This document shows, one piece after another, positions 17,012 to 26,779 of a stretch of DNA of 42,300 bases (its first letter is position 1; each line of letters starts with the position of its first letter). The DNA comes from Acidobacteriota bacterium. GTDB taxonomy: Bacteria; Acidobacteriota; Terriglobia; Bryobacterales; Bryobacteraceae. The notes below the pieces were generated by a model. That model made no database searches and was not told the origin of the DNA. It worked only from the letters and a program-made list of their open reading frames with translations. The stretch lies in assembly GCA_005808475.1 (NCBI GenBank), contig SYLY01000119.1:1-42300 (forward strand), read 5' to 3'. The translations under genes were made by a program, and so were the position numbers.

Positions 17012-19462
17012 ATGAAAATTCTAGGTCCCTCGACGATGCCTCGGTTCAACGAGGCCATGGGGATTGTGTTCCTTGTGGCCTGCGGGCTGCTGACGCTCGC
17101 CCTCGTCTCATATTATCCGCAGGATCCGTCGTTGAATACGGCGGGCCCGGGCCCCACCCGGAATCTCTTCGGAGCCACGGGTGCGTTTTTCGCGGACCTG
17201 TTGGTGCAGTCTTTCGGACTGGGTGCGTTCCTGCTCCCCGTCCTGTTGCTGATCCTCGCCATGAAGTGGTTCTTCTCGCGCGAGATCGGAGCGCCCTTCG
17301 TTCGCGTGTTCGGCGGGTTCGTTCTGCTGGGCGCGCTGTGCGCGATGTGCGCGCTCGGCGGCTTCCGCGTGTTCAACGATGCCATCCCCTCCGGCGGCAT
17401 CGCGGGCATGCTGCTCTCCGACGCCATGCTCGCCGCGTTCAACCTTCCCGGATCGGTGATCCTCACGGCCACCGCTCTGCTACTCTCCCTGTACCTCGTG
17501 TCGACCTTCTCTGTCGCCACCGTTCATGGATGGATGGCTGAATCCGAGGGTCTGTCCACGCGGATTCGCGGGGCTTGGCTGAGGTGGCGCGACGCGCACA
17601 TGCGCCGCAAGCAGGCGAAAGCCGAGGCGAAGATCGAAAAGCGGGAACAGCAGCGCCGGGCCAAGGAAGCCGCCGCTGGGACTCCGGTCGATCGCCCCGC
17701 GATCGCGCGCCGGGTGGAACGGTCAGCCCGGCCGCTCGACGAAGACATCCCGATCCACACTCTGGACGGTCCACTGGAACCCGCGGCCGAAGCGCCTGCC
17801 CCGGGGGCGTACCAGGAGCCGGAACCGGAGATCCACGAAGAGTTCGAACCCGAGCCCGCCGTGGTGGAGTACCGCCCGCCCGAGCCGAGCCTGTCGCGTC
17901 CGCCCTGGGACGATCCGGAGCCGGTGCACGCCGCGCCGGCGGAAGCGGTCGCCGCCGCGCCCGTGGCCGCCCGCCGTTTCATCGACTTCCGGCCGCCCTC
18001 CACCGAACTGCTAAACGAACCCGAGGCGCGTCAGGCTCACGATCCCGCCGAACTCAAGGAAACCGCCGCCCGCATCAAAACGAAGTTCGAGGAGTTCCAC
18101 GTGCTCGGCTCCGTGGTGCAGATCAACCCGGGCCCCGTCGTCACTACTTTCGAGCTCAAGCCCGAGGCGGGCATCAAGTACAGCCGCATCACCAACCTCA
18201 CCGAGGATCTGTGCCTCGGCCTGCAAGCCGAGTCCATCCTCATCGAGCGCATCCCGGGCAAGCCGACCGTCGGCATCGAAGTCCCCAACACGCGCCGCGA
18301 GGTGATCGCGCTACGGCAGATTCTCGAATCGGACGAGTTCAACAACTCGCCGTCGAAGCTCACCATCGCGCTCGGCAAGGACATCAGCGGGCGTATCAAA
18401 GTGGCTTCGCTCGAGTCGATGCCGCACCTTTTGATCGCGGGCTCCACCGGATCGGGCAAGAGCGTGATGTTGAACTCGCTCATCATGTCGATCCTCTACA
18501 AGGCGACTCCCAACGACGTCCGCATGATCCTCGTCGATCCCAAGCGTGTCGAAATGGGTCCGTACGAGGACATCCCGCATCTGCTCACTCCAGTGATCAC
18601 CGATCCGCGCAAGGCCACCAACGCCCTGCGGAACGCGGTGCTCGAGATGGAGCGGCGCCTGAAACTGCTGGCGTCGTACGGCGTACGCAACATCGAACAG
18701 TTCAACAAGAAGATCCGCCTCATGATGGCGCAGCCCAAGAGCCTGTTCGAGGATGACGCCGCGGCCGAGGATTTGAAGCCGCTCCCGTTCGTGCTCATCG
18801 TCATCGACGAGCTTGCCGACCTGATGATGCTCGAGCGCGGCGGCGTCGAAGAGGCGGTGACGCGGCTGGCGCAGATGGCCCGCGCCGTGGGCATCCATCT
18901 GGTGCTCGCTACCCAGCGTCCCAGCGTGGACGTAATCACCGGTCTCATCAAGGCGAATTTCCCCGCGCGCATCAGCTTCCGCGTGGCGACGCGGGTCGAT
19001 TCCCGCACCATTCTCGACGTGATGGGCGCCGAGCATCTGCTCGGCAAGGGCGACATGCTGTTCCTGCCGCCGGGCTCGTCACGCCTGGTTCGCGTGCACG
19101 CTCCCTACGTGACCGAAACCGAAATCGCCGGAGTCACCGACTACTGGAAGAGGCAGGCCAGACCCGACTACGACCAGACTTTCCTCATCGAGCCTCCGGG
19201 CGAGGACGAGGCGGAGACCGCCGACGGACTCGAGGATTTCAACGATCCGATGTACGAGGATGCCGTTCGTGTGGTCCTCGAAGTGGGCAGGGCTTCCACT
19301 TCGACGCTGCAGCGCCGCCTTCGATTGGGCTACGGCCGCGCCGCCCGCATCCTGGACATGATGTTCAAGGAAGGCATCATCGGACCTCCCGACGGCTCGC
19401 GTCCGCGCGACGTGCTGAAGCCGCCGGGATGGTTGAAGGAAGTGGAGGATCAGCTTCGGTAG
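17012..19462 (+). CDS. ftsK: DNA translocase FtsK/SpoIIIE
   Basis: An 816-residue cell-division DNA pump that moves chromosome ends through the closing septum and activates XerCD recombination. The N-terminus has four hydrophobic helices (residues about 15-175). An acidic, Pro/Ala-rich linker follows (about 200-340), then the motor: FHVLGSVVQINPGPVVTTFE, Walker A GSTGSGKSVMLNS, VDPKRVEMGPYEDIPHLL, Walker B FVLIVIDELADLMM, and ATQRPSVDVITGLIKANFPA. The C-terminal gamma winged helix (YEDAVRVVLEVGRASTSTLQ, ARILDMMFKEGIIGP) reads DNA polarity sequences. ATG 17012 is chosen; 17036 is also possible, and the further upstream residues look non-family. Confidence 0.95.
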   Translation: MKILGPSTMPRFNEAMGIVFLVACGLLTLALVSYYPQDPSLNTAGPGPTRNLFGATGAFFADLLVQSFGLGAFLLPVLLLILAMKWFFSREIGAPFVRVFGGFVLLGALCAMCALGGFRVFNDAIPSGGIAGMLLSDAMLAAFNLPGSVILTATALLLSLYLVSTFSVATVHGWMAESEGLSTRIRGAWLRWRDAHMRRKQAKAEAKIEKREQQRRAKEAAAGTPVDRPAIARRVERSARPLDEDIPIHTLDGPLEPAAEAPAPGAYQEPEPEIHEEFEPEPAVVEYRPPEPSLSRPPWDDPEPVHAAPAEAVAAAPVAARRFIDFRPPSTELLNEPEARQAHDPAELKETAARIKTKFEEFHVLGSVVQINPGPVVTTFELKPEAGIKYSRITNLTEDLCLGLQAESILIERIPGKPTVGIEVPNTRREVIALRQILESDEFNNSPSKLTIALGKDISGRIKVASLESMPHLLIAGSTGSGKSVMLNSLIMSILYKATPNDVRMILVDPKRVEMGPYEDIPHLLTPVITDPRKATNALRNAVLEMERRLKLLASYGVRNIEQFNKKIRLMMAQPKSLFEDDAAAEDLKPLPFVLIVIDELADLMMLERGGVEEAVTRLAQMARAVGIHLVLATQRPSVDVITGLIKANFPARISFRVATRVDSRTILDVMGAEHLLGKGDMLFLPPGSSRLVRVHAPYVTETEIAGVTDYWKRQARPDYDQTFLIEPPGEDEAETADGLEDFNDPMYEDAVRVVLEVGRASTSTLQRRLRLGYGRAARILDMMFKEGIIGPPDGSRPRDVLKPPGWLKEVEDQLR

Positions 19463-19465
19463 GGT

Positions 19466-20479
19466 TCACAGGAACGCGGGCGAGAAGGCCGCGGCGAGAA
19501 TCACCAGGATCAGTCCGGGAAACGCATACCGCATCACGGGGTGGCCCAGATTGAATCCGTAGCCTGGACCCATCCGATTGGGAACCATCATGCGGGAATC
19601 GGCGGCATCGGAGTACAAGATGCCGCCGATCCAGCTTTCATCGCGCGCCGGCTCCTCTTCCTCGATCTCCACCTGCTGGAGCTTGATCGAAAGCCAGATG
19701 GCGGGCGCCGTCAGGAGCGCCATTGGACCCAGCGTCCAGAGCGTGCCACTCGGAATCGCCAACGCGCCGCGGAACGGAAGCAGCAGCACCATGGCAATGA
19801 TGCCGGACGCCGTCACGTTCACCCACGCGGTCAGCGCCTGATTCATGCGGCGGCGGGCCGATGGCGGACCGGAATGGCCGAGCCCGTACAGAATGAGCGT
19901 GGTCAGCGCGTGGGTCGACAGACCGCATAGCAACAGCGCGGCCACGCGCGCGACGCTCTTGGGAGCCCACCGGTCCGGCAGGCCGTTCAGCCCCCAGTGG
20001 ATCGGGGACGGGTCGGGAATGCGGTCCCAGTTGCCGGCGAGGAACGCGACGGCGCCGCCGAGTAACGCGAGCCCGGCCATAGGAGCGGCCCATGTCCACC
20101 ACGGCTCGACGTCGGCGTCCGCCGACAGAACGGCGCGGCGAACCGCTCCTCCGGCGGGCGCGGCGAAGGGGAGCGTTCGCGAGCGGGCGTGAAAGAACAG
20201 CGCGGCCATGGCGGCGCAGTTGACGATCGGCGCCACCGCCATCGCCCACGGCGCGGAATTCGCGATGCCCGCCAGCGCGGCCGCCGCGCACACGATCGCT
20301 ATGCACCAGGTCCCGGCCCGAAACGCAGACACGATGCGGCGGCCCTCGGCCGATCCGGCGAAATCCGGCGCCACGCGCACCGTGAACAGGAAGCTGCGCT
20401 GCCAGAGCGGAAACATCTGGAACATGGCGGCGGGCAGCAACGTGCACGACGCGACGATGAGCGCTATGTGAAGAGACAT
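19466..20479 (-). CDS. Membrane protein with DUF1648 and DUF5808 domains (SdpI-like)
   Basis: A 337-residue membrane protein with about nine hydrophobic segments. DUF1648 is visible as RIPDPSPIHWGLNGLPDRWA, the domain found in SdpI-type immunity proteins. The C-terminal part carries the DUF5808 pattern (WIGGILYSDAADSRMMVPNR followed by GYGFNLGHP). ATG 20479 lies one base after the stop of the YtrA-type regulator gene, so the two form an operon; YtrA-type regulators commonly sit next to membrane proteins responding to cell-envelope stress. The open frame further upstream is a shadow of the regulator gene. Specific function unknown. Confidence 0.82.
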   Translation of the reverse strand: MSLHIALIVASCTLLPAAMFQMFPLWQRSFLFTVRVAPDFAGSAEGRRIVSAFRAGTWCIAIVCAAAALAGIANSAPWAMAVAPIVNCAAMAALFFHARSRTLPFAAPAGGAVRRAVLSADADVEPWWTWAAPMAGLALLGGAVAFLAGNWDRIPDPSPIHWGLNGLPDRWAPKSVARVAALLLCGLSTHALTTLILYGLGHSGPPSARRRMNQALTAWVNVTASGIIAMVLLLPFRGALAIPSGTLWTLGPMALLTAPAIWLSIKLQQVEIEEEEPARDESWIGGILYSDAADSRMMVPNRMGPGYGFNLGHPVMRYAFPGLILVILAAAFSPAFL

Positions 20480-20480
20480 G

Positions 20481-20882
20481 TCAATCGACCTCCTCCGCCA
20501 GCAGACGCAGCCGCCCCGCGAGCATTGCGGCGGACAATCCTCGCGCGCGAGCCTCGGCGGCCAACTCGCGCATTCTGCGTTCGAACGATCTCGCCAGTTC
20601 CTCCTGCTCGCGCCGCGGCAACGCCGGTTGCGCGGCTCGCCCGGTGACCCGCACCGCTTTGCCCTGCGCGATATCGAGCCAGCCTTCCTCGGCGAGCGTG
20701 CGGTAGGCCTCCGCCACGGTGTTGTGGTGGACGCCGAGATCCGCGGCCAACTTGCGCACCGAAGGAAGCGCGTCGCCCTCGGCAAGCGAGCCGTCCACCA
20801 GGAACTGGCGGATCCGGTCGACGATCTGGCGGTAGGCCGGCATGGGCGCGTTCAGATCGATCTCGCCGACGGGTGGCTTCAT
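20481..20882 (-). CDS. GntR-family regulator, YtrA subfamily
   Basis: A 133-residue regulator: winged helix-turn-helix with MPAYRQIVDRIRQFLVDGSL, LPSVRKLAADLGVHHNTVAE and YRTLAEEGWLDIAQGKAVRV, then a short helical tail of the YtrA type and no large ligand domain. MKPP at 20882 is preferred over the longer start at 20909 because the residues before it run through the putative operator. It is the first gene of an operon with the DUF1648 protein and diverges from a sulfatase gene. Autoregulation through the palindrome at 20893-20906 is likely. Confidence 0.88.
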   Translation of the reverse strand: MKPPVGEIDLNAPMPAYRQIVDRIRQFLVDGSLAEGDALPSVRKLAADLGVHHNTVAEAYRTLAEEGWLDIAQGKAVRVTGRAAQPALPRREQEELARSFERRMRELAAEARARGLSAAMLAGRLRLLAEEVD

Positions 20883-20892
20883 TTGCTGTCTA

Positions 20893-20906
20893 CTGTACAT
20901 ATACAG
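20893..20906. promoter_or_regulatory. Candidate YtrA-type operator between divergent genes
   Basis: CTGTA, four bases, TACAG is a perfect 5-base inverted repeat, 11 bases upstream of the regulator start and 40 bases from the divergent sulfatase start. A second inverted repeat (ACAG, six bases, CTGT) lies at 20910-20923. Short palindromes of this kind are typical GntR/YtrA binding sites. Assignment is by position and symmetry only. Confidence 0.45.
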
Positions 20907-20945
20907 CATACAGATCGCGCTGTCAAGTGCGATAGCGTATTAAGG

Positions 20946-22307
20946 ATGCAACGCCGCCAATTCCTCGGCTCGCTTCTGGCCGCTCCGCTCGCGTCCGCTC
21001 CCTCGAAGCCGAACGTAGTGATCCTGCTCGCCGACGACCTCGGCTGGGCGGACGTAGGATTCCACAGGAGTGAGATCTCCACGCCGAACATCGACCGGCT
21101 GGCGTCGCAAAGCCTCGAGTTCGAGCGCTTCTACTCGCACCCGGTCTGTTCGCCCACGCGATCCGCGCTGATGACGGGCCGCTATCCGATGCGTCTGGGC
21201 ACTGGCTACACGGTGATCCGCCCGTGGGCCGATTTCGGCGTTTCCGAGCGCGAACATTTCATGCCTGAAACGTTTCGTGCCGCCGGCTATTCCACGGCGA
21301 TGGCCGGCAAGTGGCATCTCGGGCATTCGCGCCGCCGCTACCTGCCCGGCTCGCGCGGCTTCGACAACTCGTACGGGCACTTCAACGGCGCCATCGACTA
21401 CTACACGCACGAGCGCGACGGCGGGCTCGACTGGCATCGCGACGGCAAGGCGTTGAAGGAGGAGGGCTACTCCACGGACCTCATCGGCGCCGAGGCGGTC
21501 CGCCGGGTGCGCGAACGCGACAAGAACAAGCCGCTGTTCCTCTACGTGCCGTTCAACTCGCCCCACACTCCGTTGCAGGCGCCCGCCGCGCTGATCGACA
21601 AGTACGCCAAGATACCGGACAAGACGCGGCGCACCTACGCGGCGATGACCGACGCGATGGATGGCAACATCGGCAGGATTCTGGGCGCGATCGACGCCGA
21701 GGGCATCGCTGACGATACCATCGTTTTCTTCTTCAGCGACAACGGCGGGCCGGTGCCGCAGGGAGCTCGCAACACGCCGCTGCGAGGAGCGAAGGGGCAG
21801 ACCTGGGAGGGCGGAACCCGCGTGCCCGCCCTTCTGCGATGGCCCGGCAAATTGAAGCCCGGCAAGACGAAGCAGGTGGGCGCCGCCATCGACCTGCTGC
21901 CCACTCTATCCGCCGCCGCCGGAGTGAAGCCGGGCAATACGCTGCCGCTCGACGGGCGGAACCTATGGCCGATGGTGAGTTCCGGCAGGTCCGAACCGCG
22001 TGAGAACCTGTTCCTGTCGGTGGAGACGGCCGGCAAGCTCCGCTACGCGGTGCACGATGGGCCGTGGAAGCTGGTCCGCGAGATCGCGAGCGATGGCAAG
22101 TCCGATCGGAGCTACCTGTTCCGCATCGAAGAGGACATGAGCGAGAAGAACGACCTCGCCGCGGCGAACAATCCAGTGGTGCGCCGGTTGAACGCCAGGC
22201 TTGACGAGTGGCGCAAGCTGCATCCATCCAACGGCCTGCGCGACGGGCTTGCTCCCGCGCCCGGCTGGAGCGCCCCGAAGGTGTATGCCGACGCCGTGCG
22301 GCCGTAG
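20946..22307 (+). CDS. Sulfatase (arylsulfatase family, exported)
   Basis: A 453-residue formylglycine-dependent sulfatase. The leader QRRQFLGSLLAAPLASA is Tat-like. VVILLADDLGWADVGF gives the metal-binding Asp pair (Asp30, Asp31), and PVCSPTRSALMTGRYP is the C-x-P-x-R signature with Cys68 as the residue to be modified. AGKWHLGHS and FFFSDNGG complete the active site. It is transcribed away from the YtrA-type regulator, sharing a 63-base intergenic region with it. The frame extends upstream to 20478 through the regulator gene, but the leader sets the start at ATG 20946. It ends flush with the convergent zinc-ribbon gene. Substrate not deducible. Confidence 0.9.
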   Translation: MQRRQFLGSLLAAPLASAPSKPNVVILLADDLGWADVGFHRSEISTPNIDRLASQSLEFERFYSHPVCSPTRSALMTGRYPMRLGTGYTVIRPWADFGVSEREHFMPETFRAAGYSTAMAGKWHLGHSRRRYLPGSRGFDNSYGHFNGAIDYYTHERDGGLDWHRDGKALKEEGYSTDLIGAEAVRRVRERDKNKPLFLYVPFNSPHTPLQAPAALIDKYAKIPDKTRRTYAAMTDAMDGNIGRILGAIDAEGIADDTIVFFFSDNGGPVPQGARNTPLRGAKGQTWEGGTRVPALLRWPGKLKPGKTKQVGAAIDLLPTLSAAAGVKPGNTLPLDGRNLWPMVSSGRSEPRENLFLSVETAGKLRYAVHDGPWKLVREIASDGKSDRSYLFRIEEDMSEKNDLAAANNPVVRRLNARLDEWRKLHPSNGLRDGLAPAPGWSAPKVYADAVRP

Positions 22308-23336
22308 TCAGTCCCGCAGGTAGAGCCACGCGCAGAGCAGAATCAGCGCCAGCAGCACCGCCAGGGCGACCTTGGCCGCGCTCACCGGACGTTCGCCGCT
22401 CACGGTTCCGCTCTGCGCGTTCGCGACCACCTGGAAGACCTGCCCGCGATAACGGTAGGCCCCGATCCAAACCGGCAGCAGCACGTGCTTGAACGTCAAG
22501 CCCGCGTATCGCGTGCGAACGCCGGTCACCTGCTGCTGGTCCCCGCCGATATCCCGGACCGCCATCCCCTCGATCGCGACGCGCATCTTGGAAGCCGCGT
22601 GGGAGAAGCCGTCCTTCAGTTCCACCTGATAGCGTTGCGCCTTGAATCCGGCCAGATAGGCCGCCTCGTAAGGCTTCACCGCGTCCAGCCGCCAGGGTTC
22701 GAGAGCGTCCAGGCGAGCGGGCTGGACGGCCTTGCTCGCCGGCGCGAGCACATCGTCGAAGGCGCACACCACCGATCCCGAGCACTCGGTCCACGCCAAC
22801 TGGCGTTGTCCCCGCTGGTCGACAAACCATTTGCCCCGCCGGCCCGAATACTCGGAGTAAGTCTCGGCGTCGTAGGTCCAATACGGGATGTAGACTCCCT
22901 GCAGACCCTCCTGTTGCGCCACCGCTTTCAGGTCGTTCGGAGCGAACCAAAGCCCGCCGAGCCATGCCTTGACCGCGCCGGCCGCGCGATCGCTGGTTAC
23001 GGCGAACGGCAGCACGCCATGGGGCGCGATCAGCGGGTCGGCGGCTTTCGGCTGCATGACGATCGCGGCCGCGCAAAAAGGACACTTTCCCGCCACCTGC
23101 CCCGGCTCGAACTGAGTGACGGCTCCGCAGCCGCCGCATCTCACTTCGAGAGCCGTTTCGCTGAGGCGGCGCTGCTGTCCGGCGAACTCCGCGAACGGGA
23201 TCTCGTCCAAGGATCCGAGGGGATGGACTTCGAGCCCGGATTTGCACGCGGGACACACCAGACGCGCGGCCGCCGGGTCCCACTCCATCCCCGCGCCGCA
23301 TGAGGCGCATTGAAACTTTCCGGCTTGCGTCGCCAT
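22308..23336 (-). CDS. Zinc-ribbon membrane protein of unknown function
   Basis: A 342-residue protein with two Cys4 zinc ribbons at the N-terminus: CASCG with CPACK (residues about 10-33) and CGGCG with CPFC (about 67-88). The middle domain (VLPFAVTSDRAAGAVKAWLG, GVYIPYWTYDAETYSEYSGR) resembles proteins often labelled TFIIB-type zinc-ribbon or primosomal-protein-N'-like hypotheticals. One C-terminal membrane helix (VALAVLLALILLCAWLYL) ends the chain, so most of the protein should face the cytoplasm. Function is unknown and the helicase-like database labels should not be trusted. Confidence 0.8.
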   Translation of the reverse strand: MATQAGKFQCASCGAGMEWDPAAARLVCPACKSGLEVHPLGSLDEIPFAEFAGQQRRLSETALEVRCGGCGAVTQFEPGQVAGKCPFCAAAIVMQPKAADPLIAPHGVLPFAVTSDRAAGAVKAWLGGLWFAPNDLKAVAQQEGLQGVYIPYWTYDAETYSEYSGRRGKWFVDQRGQRQLAWTECSGSVVCAFDDVLAPASKAVQPARLDALEPWRLDAVKPYEAAYLAGFKAQRYQVELKDGFSHAASKMRVAIEGMAVRDIGGDQQQVTGVRTRYAGLTFKHVLLPVWIGAYRYRGQVFQVVANAQSGTVSGERPVSAAKVALAVLLALILLCAWLYLRD

Positions 23337-23391
23337 GGCGAATCTCTATCTTAAGCCGGGTGAGCGCCCTCGCGCGTGGCAACCGTTTTGG

Positions 23392-23397
23392 TATAGT
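23392..23397 (+). promoter_or_regulatory. -10-like box TATAGT close to start codon
   Basis: TATAGT ends ten bases before ATG 23408 of the Oar-type receptor. The implied leader is only a few bases long. Part of a recurring pattern in this window (see findings). No clear -35 box. Confidence 0.4.
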
Positions 23398-23407
23398 GGT
23401 CCGCATC

Positions 23408-26400
23408 ATGAAGCGGAGATTGCTCTTCCTGTCACTCGCGTTGTCCCTGTCTGGACTCGCGCAATCCACCGGTACGGCGACGCTCACCGGAGCGGTCACC
23501 GACTCGACCGGCGCCATTGTCCCTGGAGCGAACGTCACGGCCCGTAACGTCGGAGCCGGATTCGTGTTCAACAGCGTAACCACCAATGAAGGCACGTTCT
23601 ACATCCCCAACCTCAACCCCGGCGAGTATCAACTGAAGATCGAGGCCCAGGGCTTCAAGAGCTACATTCAGAACGGCATCGTGCTGCGCACGGCGGAGAC
23701 GCCGCGGATTGACGTGAAACTGGAGGTCGGCAACCTCACCGAATCGATCCAGGTCACCGGCGCGCCGCCGCTGCTCGAGACGGAAACGTCCACCAGCGGA
23801 CAAGTCCTCGAGGGCGAGACGATCAACAAGATCCCGGTGCTGCAGAAGGCGTTCTACCGGATCTATCTCTACATGCCCGGCATGAACGTCGTCAACGGAC
23901 AGCACGCCGTGGGCCAGCGGCAGAGGTCGCTCGGATTCACGCTCGACGGCATCAGCGCCAAGGAGCCAGTCCGGGGCAATCCCAATGACGTCGAATCCGT
24001 GATTACATCCACTCTGGACATGATCCAGGAGTTCAAGATGTACACCACCGGTCTGCCCGCCGAGTTCGGCCACTCCTCGGGCGGCCAGTTGAGCGGCGTG
24101 TTCAAAAGCGGCACCAACCAGTTCCACGGCAGTCTCGAGGATCGCTATCTGAACGGCCGGCTGGTGCACCGCCAATACTTCGAGCAATTGCGCCGGTGCC
24201 AGGGCTTGGTGGTCTGCAATCCTTTCAGCTACCACGAAATGGGCGCCACTGCCGGCGGGCCCATCAAGATCCCGTTGCTGTACAACGGCAAGGACAAGAC
24301 CTTCTTCTTCACCGGATTCCAACGGCACCACGAGAAAGTGACCGAGACCTTCACCGGCAACGTTCCGACTTCGGACATGTACAACGGCGACTTCTCGTTC
24401 GGCGGCCGCGGCTTCCCCGTCTTCGATCCGGACACGACGCGGATGGTGGACGGAGTCTGGACGCGCGATCCATTCGCCGGCAACCGCATTCCGACGGCGC
24501 GCTTCGATCCGGTGACGCGCAATATCCTGGGCCGGAATCCGTGGAAGGCGCCGAGCGATCCCGGCACCCTCACCCCGAACGGTCCCATCAACAATCTGGT
24601 GGTGCCCACCAAGGGCCGCTACTACTTCACCCGGCTCGATACCAAGCTCGATCACCAGTTCAGCCCCAAGAACAAGCTCTTCGGCCGTTATTCGCACGTG
24701 CGGCACCGCAACCCCGGGCGCTACTCGAACGAACTGCTTTGGGGGCTGGTCGATCCCGTCGTCATTCCGAAGATCTACCAGGGCAACATCGTGATCTCGG
24801 ACACGCACACCATCAGTCCGACGATGATCAACGAGTTCCGCTTCGGCTTGAACCGCCGTCACCGGACCCGCACGCCTCCCACGCAGGGTCAGGGCTGGGC
24901 GAAGCAGTTGGGAATCCCCAACGCCTCCGACGCCACCTTCCCCGATATCCGCGGCGGCGGCCGATACTACAATTTCGGGCCCGGCGGCTTCGACGAACAG
25001 ATCGCCGGCGACTACACGTTCCAGAACAATCTGACCAAGATCATCGGCAAGCACACCATGAAGTTCGGCTACGAGGTGATCCGCACCACGTACGACTCGG
25101 TGGTGGAAGAGCTCCCCTCGGGCGTTTACAACATGGGCGGCACCGACTTCCCCTTCCGCCCCAACACCGGCAACAACTTCGCGAACCTGCTGCTGGGCAA
25201 CGTCGCCAGCGCGCAGTTCACCCGCGTGCAGGCGCGATGGCAGCCGCGCTGGTGGTCGAACTCCTGGTATGTGCAGGACGACTACAAGCCGATGCGCAAC
25301 ATGACGCTCAACCTCGGCCTCCGCTGGTCGTATGAAACGCCGTTCCGGACACTCGACGGGAAGCAGTCTCAGTTCGACCCGAACGGCACGGACCCGCTCA
25401 CCGGCCGTCGTGGAGCGATCGTCCACGGCAAGGGCCCGCTGGCGAAGAAGGACCTCAACAACTTCCAGCCGCGCATAGGGCTCGCCTACAACTTCAAGCC
25501 TCGCTGGGTGTTTCGCGGCAACTTCGGCATGATCACGTCCGATCTGCTCGTCAACACGCTGAACACCAACTTCGAGGAGTACTTCGCGACGGCCAATATC
25601 CAGTCGAATCCCGGCGATCCCCGCACCGTGTTCAGGCTGTCCCAGGGCCCGCCGTCGTTCCAGTTCAACGCGAACTCCGACGGATCGGTGCCGTTCGTGG
25701 GAACCAACTTCGGCGGCCGCGGCGCCACCTGGTTCGATCCGAACATGAGGATGCCTTACACGATGAACTGGTCGGGCGGCTTCCAGTATCAGCTTTCCAA
25801 CAGTTGGGTAACCGAACTGCTGTACCAGGGATCGAGCGGCGTGGGGCTGCTGAACAACTGGGACGTCAACGTGCTTCCCTTGGACGTCTCCAACAACGTG
25901 CAGCAGTTGACCACCATCCGCAACGCCTACCAGAACTTCCGGCCGTATACACAGTTCGGCGGCATTCAGCACTATTCGAACTACGGGCACAACAGCCATC
26001 ACGGCGCGACTCTGCGGCTCGAGAAGCGCTACTCGTCGGGCATGACCGTCAACTCCTTCTGGACGTTCTCCAAGACGATGAACGACGTGGACGAGGACGG
26101 CGGCGCGGGCGGCGTGACCTGGTACAACCGGCGGCTGGAAAAGGCGCGAGCGGGCTACGACGTCAATCACCGCTTCGTCACCACCGTCACTTGGGAACTG
26201 CCGGTCGGCAAGGGCCGTAAGTACATGAACTCGGGCGGCTGGAAGAACTACGTGGTCGGCGGATGGGAACTGGTGGCGAGCCAGCACTTCCAGACCGGGC
26301 CTCCGTTCACGGTCGGTTTCGGCGGCACGCCGAACCTCTACCTGCCCGGCGCGTTGCGGCCCAATCAGACCAGACCCAACGATCAGGTGAAGCAGGCCCA

Positions 26401-26764
26401 CGTCGACATCGGTCCGAACCGCTTCCCATTCTCGGCGCAGAAGCGATACCTGGATATCAACGGGTTCGCGTATCCCAACAGCTTCACGCCGGGTTCGCTC
26501 GGCCGCAATACGCTGCAGGCGCCGGGCATCATCTGGATGCAGGCGTCGATCGCGAAGGAGTTCCCGATTTACGAGCGGTTCAAGTTCAGCCTCCGGTTCG
26601 ACGTGAACAACCCGTACAAGTACCACTCCTTCAACCCGCCCAACGCGACCTTCAACTCCACCGACCCATCGGTGTTCGGGACGTTCAACGGAACCCGCGG
26701 ATCGTTCTCCGACATCGGCACGGGCCGCTGGCACGGAATCGCCGTGCTCCGGTTGGAGTTCTGA
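23408..26764 (+). CDS. Oar-like TonB-dependent receptor with carboxypeptidase-regulatory-like domain
   Basis: An 1118-residue outer-membrane protein. Residues 1-19 are a signal peptide (RRLLFLSLALSLSGLAQ). Residues about 20-110 are the regulatory-like beta-sandwich (TLTGAVTDSTGAIVPGANV, GTFYIPNLNPGEYQLKIEAQ). The plug-like region carries FTLDGISAKEP, MIQEFKMYTTGLPAEFGHSS and LSGVFKSGTNQFHG, and the barrel ends GIAVLRLEF with the terminal Phe. The frame is open back to 23300 across the divergent gene's start, but ATG 23408 begins the signal peptide. The CHT-like symporter begins 15 bases after its stop, so a common transcript, and uptake of a choline-containing compound, is possible but unproven. 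Confidence 0.9.
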   Translation: MKRRLLFLSLALSLSGLAQSTGTATLTGAVTDSTGAIVPGANVTARNVGAGFVFNSVTTNEGTFYIPNLNPGEYQLKIEAQGFKSYIQNGIVLRTAETPRIDVKLEVGNLTESIQVTGAPPLLETETSTSGQVLEGETINKIPVLQKAFYRIYLYMPGMNVVNGQHAVGQRQRSLGFTLDGISAKEPVRGNPNDVESVITSTLDMIQEFKMYTTGLPAEFGHSSGGQLSGVFKSGTNQFHGSLEDRYLNGRLVHRQYFEQLRRCQGLVVCNPFSYHEMGATAGGPIKIPLLYNGKDKTFFFTGFQRHHEKVTETFTGNVPTSDMYNGDFSFGGRGFPVFDPDTTRMVDGVWTRDPFAGNRIPTARFDPVTRNILGRNPWKAPSDPGTLTPNGPINNLVVPTKGRYYFTRLDTKLDHQFSPKNKLFGRYSHVRHRNPGRYSNELLWGLVDPVVIPKIYQGNIVISDTHTISPTMINEFRFGLNRRHRTRTPPTQGQGWAKQLGIPNASDATFPDIRGGGRYYNFGPGGFDEQIAGDYTFQNNLTKIIGKHTMKFGYEVIRTTYDSVVEELPSGVYNMGGTDFPFRPNTGNNFANLLLGNVASAQFTRVQARWQPRWWSNSWYVQDDYKPMRNMTLNLGLRWSYETPFRTLDGKQSQFDPNGTDPLTGRRGAIVHGKGPLAKKDLNNFQPRIGLAYNFKPRWVFRGNFGMITSDLLVNTLNTNFEEYFATANIQSNPGDPRTVFRLSQGPPSFQFNANSDGSVPFVGTNFGGRGATWFDPNMRMPYTMNWSGGFQYQLSNSWVTELLYQGSSGVGLLNNWDVNVLPLDVSNNVQQLTTIRNAYQNFRPYTQFGGIQHYSNYGHNSHHGATLRLEKRYSSGMTVNSFWTFSKTMNDVDEDGGAGGVTWYNRRLEKARAGYDVNHRFVTTVTWELPVGKGRKYMNSGGWKNYVVGGWELVASQHFQTGPPFTVGFGGTPNLYLPGALRPNQTRPNDQVKQAHVDIGPNRFPFSAQKRYLDINGFAYPNSFTPGSLGRNTLQAPGIIWMQASIAKEFPIYERFKFSLRFDVNNPYKYHSFNPPNATFNSTDPSVFGTFNGTRGSFSDIGTGRWHGIAVLRLEF

Positions 26765-26779
26765 GGATCGTGTAGCCGG

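Noticed and set aside
23432..26734. 1100-codon open frame on the minus strand
   Set aside because: It lies wholly antisense to the Oar-type receptor. Its translation is Arg/Val/Glu-rich with no domain, the usual shadow in GC-rich DNA.
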